A DNA stretch of 37,402 nucleotides from Chryseobacterium gleum (GTDB lineage: Bacteria > Bacteroidota > Bacteroidia > Flavobacteriales > Flavobacteriaceae), in NCBI GenBank assembly GCA_945897915.1, contig CAMDGB010000023.1, forward strand, positions 1-37,402. The letters are read 5' to 3'. The first letter of the stretch is position 1, and each line of letters starts with the position of its first letter. Both the position numbers and the translations under genes were made by a program. Below the pieces are notes generated by a model. It was not told where the DNA came from, searched no databases, and saw only the letters and a list, made by a program, of their open reading frames with translations. Positions 6,390 through 16,112 of this stretch are shown piece after piece.

Positions 6390-8402
6390 TTACTTCTTAT
6401 TAGCCAAGGCAATCCCGTTTTCCAACCAATTTTTATATTCTTCAATATTGGTATTAAATGCCATTGGTTTAATATCTTTTAAATCGTTACCGTTGTTATT
6501 AATAATAACATATAAAGGTTGCGAATTACTTTTATATCTTGAAATTTGTAAATCTGTCCATTTGTTTCCAATTGTAACAACTTGTTTTCCAGTTGTTTTA
6601 GAAACGTATTGTTGCGATTTAGGTAACTCAATTTTTCTATCACAATATAAAGAAATCAAAACTACCTGCTCTTTTAAAATTGGCAATATCGACTTATCAG
6701 ACCAAACATTGTCTTCCATTTTTCTGCAATTTGCGCAGGCATCACCTGTGAAATCTAACAGAACTGGTTTACCTACTTTTTTCGCGTAAGCCAATCCGAA
6801 TTCGTAATCTTCAAAAGCAACAATTCCGTGTGGACCTAAATGTGCGTGTTCTGGTAAATTAGTAGTGCTTGAAACACCATTTCCAAATCCAGATGAACTT
6901 TCTGCATAAGTCATTGGAGGTGTTAATCCGCTTAATATTTTTAATGGTGCGCCCCATAATCCTGGAATCATATAAAAGGTGAAAGTTGAAACGATAATAG
7001 CCATAATTAAACGCCCAACTCCTATTTTATCAGCTTTTTCATAATCATGAGGTAACATATATTTCCCAAATAAATATAACGCCCAAGCAGTAAAAACAGC
7101 AATCCAAATGGCAATAAACAATTCTCGTTCTAACCAATGTTTTTGTAAAACCAAATCGGCATTAGATAAAAATTTGAAGGCAAAAGCCAATTCTAAAAAT
7201 CCTAAAGAAACTTTAACCGTATTTAACCAACCACCTGATTTTGGCATAGCATTTAACCAACCTGGAAACATGGCAAATAACATAAATGGCAAAGCAATGG
7301 CTAACGAAAATCCTAACATTCCAATAATTGGTGCTAAACCACCTTTTGATGCTGATTCTACTAATAAAGTACCCACAATTGGACCAGTACAAGAGAATGA
7401 AACTACGGCTAAAGCCAAAGCCATAAAAAAGATACCAATTACTCCGCCTTTATCTGCCTTTGAATCAATTTTTGTAGCCCATGAACTTGGCAAAACTATT
7501 TCGAAAGCTCCTAAAAATGATAATGCAAAAACTACTAATAAGGCAAAGAAAATTAGATTAAACGTGACACTAGTTGACAATTCGTTTAGTGCTTCTGCAC
7601 CAAAAATTCCTGTAATTAATGAACCTAATAACACGTAAATAGCAATAATGGCTAAGCCGTATATGATGGCATTTTTAACTCCCGCAGCTTTCGTTTTACT
7701 TTGTTTGGTGAAAAAACTTACTGTCATTGGAATCATTGGGAAAATACAAGGCATTAAAAGTGCAGCAAAACCACCAAGAAAGGCTAAAAAGAAAATCGTC
7801 CATAAACTTTTTTCTTCTTTGTCTGGAGTATTAAAATCTGATGCTTCAGTAGGTGCTATAGTATGTTTTGTTGTGTCAGCTTCAGTTGTAGCTACAGAAT
7901 CTTTATTCTTTTCAGCTGAATTAATAACAGTTTCAGTACTTTCCAAGACTTTTAATTCTGGTAAATTAAATTTTAAATTGGCTTCAGTTTGTACGCATTT
8001 TCCATCTATACAAGCTTGTCCATCTACACTTATTTCTACATTTTTTAATTTTGAATTAATAATTTTAATTCTTTGTGTGAATTTGGCATTATTTTGAAAA
8101 TAATATTCTTCAATTTCAAATATTTCGTTAAATGATTTTTTATATTTTCCTTCTTTTGCTTTTCCAACTAATTGGTAGTTTCCTTTTTGATTTTTAAAAG
8201 TAAAAACCAATGGTAAAGCACCACCATCAGGAGTAAATTGCGAATACAAATGCCAATTATTTTCAATAGTTGCGGTAATAATTAAATCAATTTCTGTATC
8301 AGAAACAGCAGCAATACTTGAACTCCATTTTACAGGTTCTACAATTTGCGCTGTTCCTAAAAAGTTAACTAATAAGGCTAATAAACTAACTATTTTTTTC
8401 AT
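6390..8402 (-). CDS. dsbD: Thiol:disulfide interchange protein DsbD-like
   Basis: 670 residues that move reducing equivalents from the cytoplasm across the inner membrane to periplasmic thiol proteins. Order of parts: a signal peptide (residues 1-19, ending GTAQ), an N-terminal periplasmic domain with a Cys pair in QACIDGKCVQ, a Glu/Lys/Thr-rich linker, eight or so membrane helices with the redox cysteines Cys219 (LLMPCIFPM) and Cys338 (SFSCTGPIVG), and a C-terminal thioredoxin domain with CANC (Cys556, Cys559) in TGDACANCRKME. All three redox modules of DsbD are present. The ATG lies inside the end of tilS (17-bp overlap), which implies translational coupling. A hairpin terminator follows at 6335-6369. 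In Bacteroidota such proteins often serve cytochrome maturation or oxidative-stress repair; the partner here is not visible. Confidence 0.92.
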   Translation of the reverse strand: MKKIVSLLALLVNFLGTAQIVEPVKWSSSIAAVSDTEIDLIITATIENNWHLYSQFTPDGGALPLVFTFKNQKGNYQLVGKAKEGKYKKSFNEIFEIEEYYFQNNAKFTQRIKIINSKLKNVEISVDGQACIDGKCVQTEANLKFNLPELKVLESTETVINSAEKNKDSVATTEADTTKHTIAPTEASDFNTPDKEEKSLWTIFFLAFLGGFAALLMPCIFPMIPMTVSFFTKQSKTKAAGVKNAIIYGLAIIAIYVLLGSLITGIFGAEALNELSTSVTFNLIFFALLVVFALSFLGAFEIVLPSSWATKIDSKADKGGVIGIFFMALALAVVSFSCTGPIVGTLLVESASKGGLAPIIGMLGFSLAIALPFMLFAMFPGWLNAMPKSGGWLNTVKVSLGFLELAFAFKFLSNADLVLQKHWLERELFIAIWIAVFTAWALYLFGKYMLPHDYEKADKIGVGRLIMAIIVSTFTFYMIPGLWGAPLKILSGLTPPMTYAESSSGFGNGVSSTTNLPEHAHLGPHGIVAFEDYEFGLAYAKKVGKPVLLDFTGDACANCRKMEDNVWSDKSILPILKEQVVLISLYCDRKIELPKSQQYVSKTTGKQVVTIGNKWTDLQISRYKSNSQPLYVIINNNGNDLKDIKPMAFNTNIEEYKNWLENGIALANKK

Positions 8403-9705
8403 TATTATAGGTTATTTGTATTATGTTTTGTGTGGTGTTTTCTGTTTTAAAACGTTCGTCAGCTCTATGCCCTATTATCCAAACAATCTGATCATTGCTT
8501 TCTAAAATAAAAGCTTCTTGTTTTTGAAATAATGTAAATTTTTCGTCTTTAAAATACTTACTGACTTTCTTTTTTCCTTGCATTCCAGCTGGATAAAAAT
8601 AATCGCCAGAATTCCATTTTCTTATGGTTAACGGAAATTGTAACTTCGATTCTTCTACAAATATAACGTTCTTGTTTTGATTTGAAATGTTACTTAAGTT
8701 ACAAAAACTGAAATTTAACGGAAAATTAGTATTTTCAGTTACAGAATTAATAATAATAATTTCATAATCAGTTGATTTTCTTTGTGAAAGAAGTATATAA
8801 TCTCTGTTTTTTAATAAAATATAATTTTCAGATTCGATGCGTTTTCCTGTTTGCGATTGTACTAAATCATAGACATCATTCCAAGCTGTAAATCCATATT
8901 TATTTAGCCATTGGTACAAATAAGCTTTGTAATTTTTATATTGAAGTAAAGCAGAAATATTAATTTTCAATTGGTCTTTTTCTTCTAAAACTAGTTTTTC
9001 ATACACCAACAAAACCGCATCATCAACTAAAGATTGTTGCTGATTAAGATGTTCTAAAGTATTATGAAAGGATTGCAAAAACGAATCATTAATTTCCTTA
9101 AAAACAGGAATAATATGATGTCTGATTTTATTTCTTACATATTTATCCGAGGCATTACTGCTATCTTCTCTCCATTGCAAACTATTTTCTGATGCATAAT
9201 TCTCGATTTCTTTACGAGAAAAAGGTAACATTGGTCGAATTATATTTCCGTTTTGAGACGGAATTCCTGTTAAACCTTCTAAACCTGTTCCCCTAGAGAG
9301 ATTGATCATAAACGTTTCTGCAACATCATCTGCGTGATGAGCGGTAATAATAAAATCGTATTTTTCTTGAATTAAAATATCGTTAAACCAATTGTAACGT
9401 AAATTTCTGGCAGCAACTTGTGTAGATAATTTATGTACTTCAGAATAGTTTTTGGTATCAAATTTTGAAGTAAAACAAGTAATTTTATGCATTTCAGTGT
9501 AGTTATTTACAAATTTTTCATCTGCATCACTTTCTGAATTTCTTAATTGAAAATTGCAATGTGCCAAAGCAATATTGAATTTTAATTTTTGAAATAAATG
9601 CACCAAAACCATACTATCCATTCCCCCACTAGTCGCCACAAGAAGTTTTTTATCTTGTAAGAAAGAAAAATTAGAGTCAATATGGTTTTTAAACTTTTGA
9701 AACAT
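8386..9705 (-). CDS. tilS: tRNA(Ile)-lysidine synthase
   Basis: 439 residues from the ATG at 9705 (MFQKFKNHID); a TTG two codons earlier at 9711 is possible but less likely. TilS uses ATP to attach lysine to C34 of the CAU-anticodon tRNA(Ile), turning it into an AUA reader, and is essential. The N-terminal PP-loop is SGGMDS at residues 26-31, followed by ALAHCNFQLR, ITAHHADDVAETFMINLSRG and the RNKIRHHIIP segment. The C-terminal lysidine-synthase domain holds IRKWNSGDYFYPAGMQGKKKVSKYFKD. Length and domain layout are typical. It is packed between pabB (12-bp gap) and dsbD (17-bp overlap) in one minus-strand operon. Confidence 0.96.
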   Translation of the reverse strand: MFQKFKNHIDSNFSFLQDKKLLVATSGGMDSMVLVHLFQKLKFNIALAHCNFQLRNSESDADEKFVNNYTEMHKITCFTSKFDTKNYSEVHKLSTQVAARNLRYNWFNDILIQEKYDFIITAHHADDVAETFMINLSRGTGLEGLTGIPSQNGNIIRPMLPFSRKEIENYASENSLQWREDSSNASDKYVRNKIRHHIIPVFKEINDSFLQSFHNTLEHLNQQQSLVDDAVLLVYEKLVLEEKDQLKINISALLQYKNYKAYLYQWLNKYGFTAWNDVYDLVQSQTGKRIESENYILLKNRDYILLSQRKSTDYEIIIINSVTENTNFPLNFSFCNLSNISNQNKNVIFVEESKLQFPLTIRKWNSGDYFYPAGMQGKKKVSKYFKDEKFTLFQKQEAFILESNDQIVWIIGHRADERFKTENTTQNIIQITYNNEKNS

Positions 9706-9717
9706 GTACAAATATAA

Positions 9718-11016
9718 TTAATTAACTTGAAGAACCTCAAACATGGCTTTGGCTTTCAATAAACATTCTTCATATTCATTTTCTGGAATGGCTTCAGCAG
9801 TAATGGCACTTCCAACAGAGAAACTTAAATATTTATTATCCGAATTGTATAAAATACTTCGGATAACCACATTAAAATCAAAATTTCCTGATGGTGTAAA
9901 ATAGCCAACGGCTCCACTATACAATCCGCGTTTTGTTTCTTCCAACTCTTCGATAATTTTCATAGCTGAAATCTTCGGAGCGCCAGTCATACTTCCCATT
10001 GGAAAAGTGGTTCTTAAAATTTCAATTGGTGAAGTGGTATGTAAAACATTGGAAACTACAGTTGAAATCATTTGATGAACTTGTTTAAAAGAATAAATTT
10101 CACATAGTTCTTCTACTTCTACACTTCCTTTTGTAGCGGTTTGAGATAAATCATTTCTAACTAAATCAACAATCATTATATTTTCTGAACGCTCCTTTGG
10201 ATTGTTCAAAAGATCAATTTTATTTTGATCGTCAATAGTAACATTTGAATTTCGTTTTGCAGTTCCTTTTATCGGTTGAGAAATTACTTTTTCATTATCT
10301 TTTTTCAAATACCTTTCTGGTGAGGCAGAAAGCAAATAATGTTTATTTTTCTTGAAATAAACAGCAAAAGGCGAATCGGATATTTTATTCAATTTTTGAT
10401 AAATTTCTGCTGGTTCAATTATCGCATTGTCAGCAAAAAATTCCATACAAAAATTAGCTTCATAAATATCACCTCGATGAATGTGCGCTAACATTTTTTC
10501 TGTTTTTTTAAGATAATTTTCTTTAGAAATCCTTTGTTCGATTGTAACTTTTGACTTTATATTTTTGTTTTTTGATTGATTAAAAATATCTTCAAAATCA
10601 GAGTCAATTTCATCATCGCACATATTTAAATATTTAATTTCTAAACTATTATCTTTCAATAAAAAGATTTTTTTAGGTTGAAAAAAATACAAATCAGGAA
10701 AATGTAAACCATCATGATTTTTTGAATTCAGCATTTCAATATCGTTTTTTAAATCGTACGATAAATAACCAAATAGCCAATCATTTGCCTTGGATTGGTA
10801 TTGGTACAAATCTTCAAATGCTTTTTCGTAATCGGTTTGAATGGATGTAAAAGCGTCAACAGCTACAATTAAATCATAAGATTTATAAAGTTGTTTTTCA
10901 TTATTTTCGATATTACTATCTAAAACAATAACTTCTCCAAATTGTTGACTCCAATGTAAAATTTGCTCTTTAAAAAGAGTTGTATTTGTTATGTGTTTAG
11001 TAATATTTGTTCGCAA
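9718..11016 (-). CDS. pabB: Aminodeoxychorismate synthase component I, TTG start
   Basis: 432 residues. With a glutamine amidotransferase partner (PabA/TrpG, not in the window) it converts chorismate to 4-amino-4-deoxychorismate for folate synthesis. The C-terminal chorismate-binding domain is complete: GDIYEANFCMEFF, QPIKGTAKR, ERSENIMIVDLVRNDLS, MTGAPKISAMKIIEELE and FNVVIRSILY. Lys250 of PIKGT is the PabB nucleophile; anthranilate synthases have Ala there, so this favours PabB over TrpE. The start is TTG at 11016 (MRTNITKHIT). No other start occurs before residue 90, and an N-terminal MRT is what I recall for relatives. It follows an unrelated secreted-protein gene by 6 bp and leads into tilS. 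The aroC gene that makes its substrate lies about 6 kb away. Confidence 0.92.
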   Translation of the reverse strand: MRTNITKHITNTTLFKEQILHWSQQFGEVIVLDSNIENNEKQLYKSYDLIVAVDAFTSIQTDYEKAFEDLYQYQSKANDWLFGYLSYDLKNDIEMLNSKNHDGLHFPDLYFFQPKKIFLLKDNSLEIKYLNMCDDEIDSDFEDIFNQSKNKNIKSKVTIEQRISKENYLKKTEKMLAHIHRGDIYEANFCMEFFADNAIIEPAEIYQKLNKISDSPFAVYFKKNKHYLLSASPERYLKKDNEKVISQPIKGTAKRNSNVTIDDQNKIDLLNNPKERSENIMIVDLVRNDLSQTATKGSVEVEELCEIYSFKQVHQMISTVVSNVLHTTSPIEILRTTFPMGSMTGAPKISAMKIIEELEETKRGLYSGAVGYFTPSGNFDFNVVIRSILYNSDNKYLSFSVGSAITAEAIPENEYEECLLKAKAMFEVLQVN

Positions 11017-11022
11017 GAGCTG

Positions 11023-11433
11023 TTATTTTTCGCCTAAGTAAATTAAATCATATTCAATAATCATCTCGTCATTTGCAATATAAATTTGCTTGTTACTTCC
11101 AGCATTTTTTGGAGATACAATAGTAATAACAGTATCAATGCCTATATTATCAACACAAAAATATTTGTTGGAAGTCCCAGTTTCATTTTCAACTTTATCT
11201 TCATATTTTAAAATATTATAAAGCTGAATAATTTCAGAATATACCACAAATCGATGTTTATCTCTATCCAAATTAATCAATAGTTCGGTAGGTTGTGTTT
11301 TAGACCATTTAGACCATTCTCCTTTTGCATTTTTTTGAGAAACAGAATAATTAATTGTCTTAAATTGGTACGATTGAGAAAAACTTAATTGTGTACATAA
11401 ACCTAAAAACAATAAAATAATTATTTTTTTCAT
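11023..11433 (-). CDS. Small secreted protein of unknown function
   Basis: 136 residues with a clear Sec signal peptide (MKKIIILLFLGLCTQLSFSQ, residues 1-20) and no membrane segment after it. The mature part has GEWSKWSKTQPTELLINLD and alternating hydrophobic strands ending in MIIEYDLIYLGEK, so a small beta-rich periplasmic or surface protein is likely. I do not recognise a named family. It lies 11 bp after the nitronate monooxygenase gene and 6 bp before pabB on the same strand, so it is probably just carried in the same transcript. Confidence 0.75.
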   Translation of the reverse strand: MKKIIILLFLGLCTQLSFSQSYQFKTINYSVSQKNAKGEWSKWSKTQPTELLINLDRDKHRFVVYSEIIQLYNILKYEDKVENETGTSNKYFCVDNIGIDTVITIVSPKNAGSNKQIYIANDEMIIEYDLIYLGEK

Positions 11434-11444
11434 TTTTTATTATA

Positions 11445-12389
11445 TTAAAATTGAAAATCGTTTACACTAATTTTTGCTGAATTAAATTCTGAAATAACAT
11501 TAGAAATTATAGTTTCAACAGGAAGAATATCATTAATTAGTCCTGCAATTTGTCCTATTTCTAGTTCACCTTCAACTAAATCGCCTTCAAACATGCCACG
11601 TTTGGCTCTTGCTCTGCCTAATAAGGTTTTCAAATCTTCTACCGAAGCACAATTAGCATAAGCCTCTTGTACATCATTAAAAAATTTATTTTTAATCAAC
11701 CTAACGGGTGCTAATTCTTTTAAAGTAACTAGTGTTTCCCCTTCTTGTGTTACTAAAATGGTTTTTTTAAAGTCAATATGCGCACTTGATTCTATTGAAG
11801 CGGCGAATCGACTTCCCATCTGAACGCCATCAGCACCTAAAACCATAGCAGCTAACATGCCTTTACCAGTTGCAATTCCACCAGCTGCAATTAATGGAAT
11901 TGAAATATTTTCTTTTACCATAGGAATTAAAGTAAGAGTAGTAGTTTCTTCTCTTCCATTGTGTCCTCCAGCTTCAAAACCTTCAGCAACAACGGCATCA
12001 ACACCAGCTTCTTGGGCTTTTAAAGCGAATTTTGAACTACTTACTACGTGAACAACTGTAATTCCTTTTTCCTTTAAAAAAGAAGTCCATGTTTTGGGAT
12101 TTCCTGCAGAAGTGAAGACAATTTTCACACCTTCTTCTACAATAATTTGCATAATTTCTTCGATGTTTGGATATAACATCGGAACATTTACACCAAAAGG
12201 TTTAGAAGTGGCTATTTTACATTTTTGAATATGTTCACGCAAAACTTCTGGATACATAGAGCCCGCACCAATCAATCCTAATCCTCCAGCGTTACTGACA
12301 GCACTGGCTAATTTATAACCACTATTCCAAATCATTCCTCCTTGAATAATTGGATATTTTATTCCAAATAATTGTTTGATTTTATTCAT
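11445..12389 (-). CDS. Nitronate monooxygenase / 2-nitropropane dioxygenase family flavoprotein
   Basis: 314-residue FMN-dependent TIM-barrel protein. Evidence: N-terminal GIKYPIIQGGMIWNSGYKLA, ASAVSNAGGLGLIGAGSM, the segment GFEAGGHNGREE containing His143 (catalytic base position of class I enzymes), and the phosphate-binding IPLIAAGGIATGKGM with GADGVQMGSRFAAS. Family members oxidise nitronates such as propionate-3-nitronate; the enoyl-ACP reductase FabK has the same fold and similar motifs, so FabK-like activity is an alternative. Cytoplasmic, with no signal peptide. It lies between the S8 protease (13-bp gap) and the small secreted protein. Confidence 0.87.
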   Translation of the reverse strand: MNKIKQLFGIKYPIIQGGMIWNSGYKLASAVSNAGGLGLIGAGSMYPEVLREHIQKCKIATSKPFGVNVPMLYPNIEEIMQIIVEEGVKIVFTSAGNPKTWTSFLKEKGITVVHVVSSSKFALKAQEAGVDAVVAEGFEAGGHNGREETTTLTLIPMVKENISIPLIAAGGIATGKGMLAAMVLGADGVQMGSRFAASIESSAHIDFKKTILVTQEGETLVTLKELAPVRLIKNKFFNDVQEAYANCASVEDLKTLLGRARAKRGMFEGDLVEGELEIGQIAGLINDILPVETIISNVISEFNSAKISVNDFQF

Positions 12390-12402
12390 TTATTTGTACT
12401 AC

Positions 12403-14028
12403 TTATTTCTTAATTATCTTACCTACATGTTCTTTAGTAGATAAGTACCTGTAATAGTAAATACCTTTTGGTAAATCTTCTAAATCTATAAAAGCGTTAT
12501 AAGAACCTTCAAATTCTTTTTCAGCTACTTTTTGCCCCAAATTGTTAATGATTTCAATTGTTCCTTTTTCAGAAGCATTTTCAAGATGCAAAAACATAAG
12601 ATCTTTTGTTGGATTTGGATAGACAGTAAAATATTTTGGGTCTTCTATAGCAATTATTTCCATATTTAAAGCAGCAGTTAATGCCAATTGAAAATCTGGA
12701 ATTCCATATCCTTTTTGAGTGGTTGGGTTGTTAAAATTATCTGATGATTGCTTGATATATTGAACCACTTGCTGCGCAGTTAAATTAGGTACCGCTGACC
12801 AAAATGTAGCTACCATTCCTGCAATAACTGGACTAGAAAATGAAGTACCGCTTGAATTATATATAGTCCCTGATGGCGAACAAACTGTTGTACCTAAACC
12901 TTTGGCACAAACATCTGGTTTTACGCGTCCATCGTAAGAAGGGCCAATAGAACTAAAAGTTGCATATTGTTCTAAATTATTTACAGCACCAATTGTTAAT
13001 GCGCCGATGGCATCTGCTGGCGTACCAATATGTGGCTCAGAAGTAGCACCTGAATTACCAGCACTAATTACTACTACAATTCCTTTATTGAAAGCCATAT
13101 TAGCGCCTCTGGAAGCAAATGTTTTATTTCCAATCATATCATCATACTGATGCGAATAATTTGGATTGTCGTAACCAAAATATCCTAAAGAAGAGTTAAT
13201 TACATCGGCGCCATAATAATCTGCTAATTCGGCACCTTCCACCCAATAGGATTCTTCTACAGGGTTTTCGGAATTAATATCTTCTGTTATAAATAAATAA
13301 TAATTGGCATTTGGAGCTGAACCTACTAATTGTCCTTCAGCAAAAGCACCCATAGTTGATAAAACATTCGAACCATGATTATGTCTGAAAAAATAATTAG
13401 TATTTTGATCAGGGAAATTATATCCGCCTAAAATTTGATTGTTCGTAATTAAATTTTGAAAGGGAATTGCTGTATCTACTCCTAAAAAACCAGAATCTAA
13501 AACGGCAATAACTTTACCTTGACCAGTATAATTTTGTTGGTGCAATAAATGTCCATTAAGCATTTCAATTTGATTTTGGGAACCGCCATAATTATAAATT
13601 ACTTGCGTTTCAAATTGTTTATTTACTACAGAAATTTTATTGTTTTGAGAAACTCTTCCACCTGGATTTAAGGAATGATTGGCAAAAGTGATATGATTTA
13701 CAAAACTTAAACTAGTTAAAGCTTGAATATTGATTTGTGTACCTCGAATATGCAACGCATTCATCCATCTTGATTTTGCCATAACAGTAATACCCGTTGA
13801 TGCCGCAATTTGAGTGATATAACTTTGCTCCACAGGAACATCTGTAACATCTAAAGAAATATTTTGAGCCATTCTTCTATCCAACGCACGTTGTGTCAAC
13901 ATGGTTAGCGGATTAGCTAAAAAAGTTGCTGAACTTGGTTTGTTATTAAAATATACCCAGGCATCTTCAATTTGAGCAAAACCCAAATTGACAACTCCTA
14001 AAACAAATAAAAAGTATATTTTTTTCAT
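12403..14028 (-). CDS. Secreted S8 (subtilisin-type) serine protease with T9SS C-terminal sorting domain
   Basis: 541 residues. A Sec signal peptide (residues 1-19, ending GFAQ) is followed by a propeptide-like region and a subtilase domain. The catalytic triad is Asp178 (VIAVLDSGF), His218 (FRHNHGSN) and Ser396 (GTSFSSPVIAGM); the oxyanion Asn is in VVISAGNSG. The last 75 residues form a type A T9SS sorting domain starting near YFTVYPNPTKD, with NNLGQKV, LPKGIYYYRY and the final VGKIIKK. It is therefore expected to be exported by the type IX system and attached to or released from the cell surface. A TAnnTTTG element lies just upstream at 14045-14052. Confidence 0.94.
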   Translation of the reverse strand: MKKIYFLFVLGVVNLGFAQIEDAWVYFNNKPSSATFLANPLTMLTQRALDRRMAQNISLDVTDVPVEQSYITQIAASTGITVMAKSRWMNALHIRGTQINIQALTSLSFVNHITFANHSLNPGGRVSQNNKISVVNKQFETQVIYNYGGSQNQIEMLNGHLLHQQNYTGQGKVIAVLDSGFLGVDTAIPFQNLITNNQILGGYNFPDQNTNYFFRHNHGSNVLSTMGAFAEGQLVGSAPNANYYLFITEDINSENPVEESYWVEGAELADYYGADVINSSLGYFGYDNPNYSHQYDDMIGNKTFASRGANMAFNKGIVVVISAGNSGATSEPHIGTPADAIGALTIGAVNNLEQYATFSSIGPSYDGRVKPDVCAKGLGTTVCSPSGTIYNSSGTSFSSPVIAGMVATFWSAVPNLTAQQVVQYIKQSSDNFNNPTTQKGYGIPDFQLALTAALNMEIIAIEDPKYFTVYPNPTKDLMFLHLENASEKGTIEIINNLGQKVAEKEFEGSYNAFIDLEDLPKGIYYYRYLSTKEHVGKIIKK

Positions 14029-14044
14029 ACTGCTAAAGTTTAAT

Positions 14045-14052
14045 CAAATATA
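14045..14052 (-). promoter_or_regulatory. Probable -7 element for the S8 protease gene
   Basis: The minus strand reads TATATTTG, a full TAnnTTTG match, 16 bases before the ATG at 14028. No TTG sits at a proper -33 distance, and the leader would be only about 10 bases, so support is moderate. Confidence 0.4.
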
Positions 14053-14061
14053 GCAAAATAA

Positions 14062-15249
14062 TTAAGAAATGACACCACTACCTTGCAATTCATCATCAAT
14101 ATACCAAGCAACAAATTGTCCTTCAGTAATAGCAGATTGCGGATTTTTAAACTCAACATACATGCCACTTTCAAATTGATGTAAAATTGCTTTTTGCAAA
14201 GGCTGACGGTATCTAATTCGGGCCATTATGCTTTTAGTTTCTCCAATATTAAGCTTCAAATCTTGACGAATCCAATGTACTTCGTTGGCTTTTATGAATA
14301 GTGTATTTTTAAATAATCCCGGATGATTTGCTCCTTCTCCAACATATATAATATTATGTATCACATCGGTTTGGATAACAAATAAACCTTCTTTTGTACC
14401 TCCAACATTTAAACCTCGACGTTGCCCATTTGTAAAATAATGAGCGCCTTGATGCTTTCCTTTTACAATTCCGTGTGCTTGTGTGTAGTCTTTATTTTTA
14501 GAATAAAAAGCTAGTGCTGCTTCTGTATTTTCAAAAACAGGATAAGTGTTAGCATAAATGTCATTTGTAGCAGGAATTTCAATAATTTTACCTTCATTGG
14601 GTTGCAATTTTTGTTGTAAAAACTCTGGTAAACGCACTTTTCCAATAAAACACAATCCTTGAGAATCTTTTTTCTCAGCGGTTACTAATTCCATTTTAGT
14701 GGCGATTTCTCTAACTTCTGGTTTGGTTAATTCGCCAATTGGAAACAATGCTTTTGCTAATTGATCTTGCGATAATTGGCATAAAAAATACGATTGATCT
14801 TTGTTGTCATCTTTTCCAGTTAGTAATTGATGCACTTGTTTTCCGTCAACTTCAATGGTATTTTTTCTACAATAATGTCCCGTTGCTACATAATCTGCTC
14901 CTAAAGAAACAGCGATTTTCATAAAAACATCAAACTTTATTTCTCTGTTGCACAAGACATCTGGATTGGGTGTGCGTCCGTTTTCGTATTCTGAAAACAT
15001 ATAATCGACAATTTTCTCTTGATATTGCTCAGATAAATCAACCGTTTGAAATGGAATTCCTAATTTTTCAGCAACCAATAAAGCGTCATTACTATCTTCT
15101 AGCCAAGGACATTCATTTGAAATAGTTACGGAATCATCGTGCCAATTTTTCATAAAAAGTCCAATAACATCATATCCTTGTTCTTTCAAAAGATAGGCTG
15201 CTACGCTTGAATCTACGCCACCTGATAGTCCGACTACTACTCGTTTCAT
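14062..15249 (-). CDS. mnmA: tRNA-specific 2-thiouridylase MnmA
   Basis: 395 residues. It thiolates U34 of tRNA(Lys/Glu/Gln) at the wobble position using ATP and a sulfur relay. The N-terminal PP-loop is [15 protein letters not shown]. The two catalytic cysteines are Cys100 in [12 protein letters not shown] and Cys200 in [10 protein letters not shown]. Further family motifs are [42 protein letters not shown] and [11 protein letters not shown] in the C-terminal beta-barrel. Length is in the normal range (a little long because of an insert near [14 protein letters not shown], as in Bacteroidota). It starts 10 bp after the MORN-protein gene. Together with tilS it makes two tRNA anticodon-loop modification enzymes in this run. 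Confidence 0.96.
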   Translation of the reverse strand: MKRVVVGLSGGVDSSVAAYLLKEQGYDVIGLFMKNWHDDSVTISNECPWLEDSNDALLVAEKLGIPFQTVDLSEQYQEKIVDYMFSEYENGRTPNPDVLCNREIKFDVFMKIAVSLGADYVATGHYCRKNTIEVDGKQVHQLLTGKDDNKDQSYFLCQLSQDQLAKALFPIGELTKPEVREIATKMELVTAEKKDSQGLCFIGKVRLPEFLQQKLQPNEGKIIEIPATNDIYANTYPVFENTEAALAFYSKNKDYTQAHGIVKGKHQGAHYFTNGQRRGLNVGGTKEGLFVIQTDVIHNIIYVGEGANHPGLFKNTLFIKANEVHWIRQDLKLNIGETKSIMARIRYRQPLQKAILHQFESGMYVEFKNPQSAITEGQFVAWYIDDELQGSGVIS

Positions 15250-15259
15250 TTAAGTTTTA

Positions 15260-16021
15260 TTATTGTTTACCCTCTTCCGTTTGTGTTTTCGGTTTGCTTT
15301 TGGCAAACTTCTTCACTGCTTTTTCCTCCATTTTTTTTAATTCCTTTGAAAATTTATCTGCCTTAACTTGTTTTACAATTTTGTCGTTCTCGTAAAATTT
15401 CCAAATTCCAACCTTAATATTATTTTTATAAGTTCCTTCATATAATTTTTTTGCATTACCGTCAAAATAAATGGCAATTCCATCAAACATATCATTAACA
15501 TATTGATGTTGGTCTATTTGCTTTCCATTTTCAGCAAATGTTTTTCCTACTCCATTTTTTTTACCTTCCAGATAATTAATTTCTTCTGCCAATTTACTGG
15601 TTTTATAAAACACTTTTCTAGGACCGTTTAACTTCCCATTTTTGTAATTTTCAAGTGTCATAATTTCTTTAGATTCTTGATGATAATATTTCCATTGCCC
15701 TTCAAAAAGCTTACTTTTAACAACACCTTCACTAACTTTATTCCCTTTTTGGTCGAAAAAAATAGTATAACAAGAATTATCGGCTTTTGAAAAATCGCGA
15801 GTTGCAATTAACTTACCTGCTTTTGTATCATCAAAATATTTAAATGTGCCAACTTCTTTTCCGTGCTCAAAAGTGCCTTCATATCTTGGGCGTTTACTTT
15901 CTTCATGAACGCCATTCCAAAAACCATGACGCAAGCCTTTTTCGTCAAACTGATTGAATTTATCTTGTGCTGAAACCAAATTTGCAATTACTAAAAAAGC
16001 AATAAAAATTAGTTTTTTCAT
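15260..16021 (-). CDS. Secreted MORN-like repeat protein (YwqK-type)
   Basis: 253 residues with a Sec signal peptide (MKKLIFIAFLVIANLVSAQ). The mature part is a chain of MORN-2-like units of about 22 residues with the pattern G-x-W/F-x-x-Y-(6-10)-x-Y-x-x-G-K, for example HGFWNGV, EVGTFKYFD, FEGQWKYYHQ, LNGPRKVFYK and KVGIWKFYEN. The last 30 residues are Lys/Glu/Thr-rich. Databases often call such proteins antitoxin YwqK; nothing here supports a toxin-antitoxin role, since the protein is exported and no toxin gene is adjacent. It probably makes protein or envelope contacts. A well-formed promoter precedes it (16083-16112). Function unknown. Confidence 0.82.
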   Translation of the reverse strand: MKKLIFIAFLVIANLVSAQDKFNQFDEKGLRHGFWNGVHEESKRPRYEGTFEHGKEVGTFKYFDDTKAGKLIATRDFSKADNSCYTIFFDQKGNKVSEGVVKSKLFEGQWKYYHQESKEIMTLENYKNGKLNGPRKVFYKTSKLAEEINYLEGKKNGVGKTFAENGKQIDQHQYVNDMFDGIAIYFDGNAKKLYEGTYKNNIKVGIWKFYENDKIVKQVKADKFSKELKKMEEKAVKKFAKSKPKTQTEEGKQ

Positions 16022-16082
16022 ATATTAATAAAGTTTGTTTGATATGTAATTATACATCTAAAATTATACAACGATTGTTTTA

Positions 16083-16112
16083 CAAAAATAGTATAAAAAA
16101 ACCTGTTCTCAA
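16083..16112 (-). promoter_or_regulatory. Promoter of the MORN-protein/mnmA transcript
   Basis: On the minus strand a TTG (plus 16110-16112) is followed after 19 bases by TATTTTTG (plus 16083-16090). This is a full match to the Bacteroidota TTG / TAnnTTTG promoter with normal spacing. The start of transcription would be near 16076, about 55 bases before the ATG at 16021. The -33 TTG lies in the loop of the hairpin at 16098-16126. Confidence 0.6.

Noticed and set aside
7108..8097. Plus-strand open frames of 176 and 149 codons
   Set aside because: They lie fully antisense to dsbD, have no family motifs, and their composition follows from the opposite strand's codons.
15260..16021. Toxin-antitoxin module (YwqK antitoxin)
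   Set aside because: The protein has a Sec signal peptide and the neighbours are mnmA and a terminator region; no toxin candidate is adjacent.
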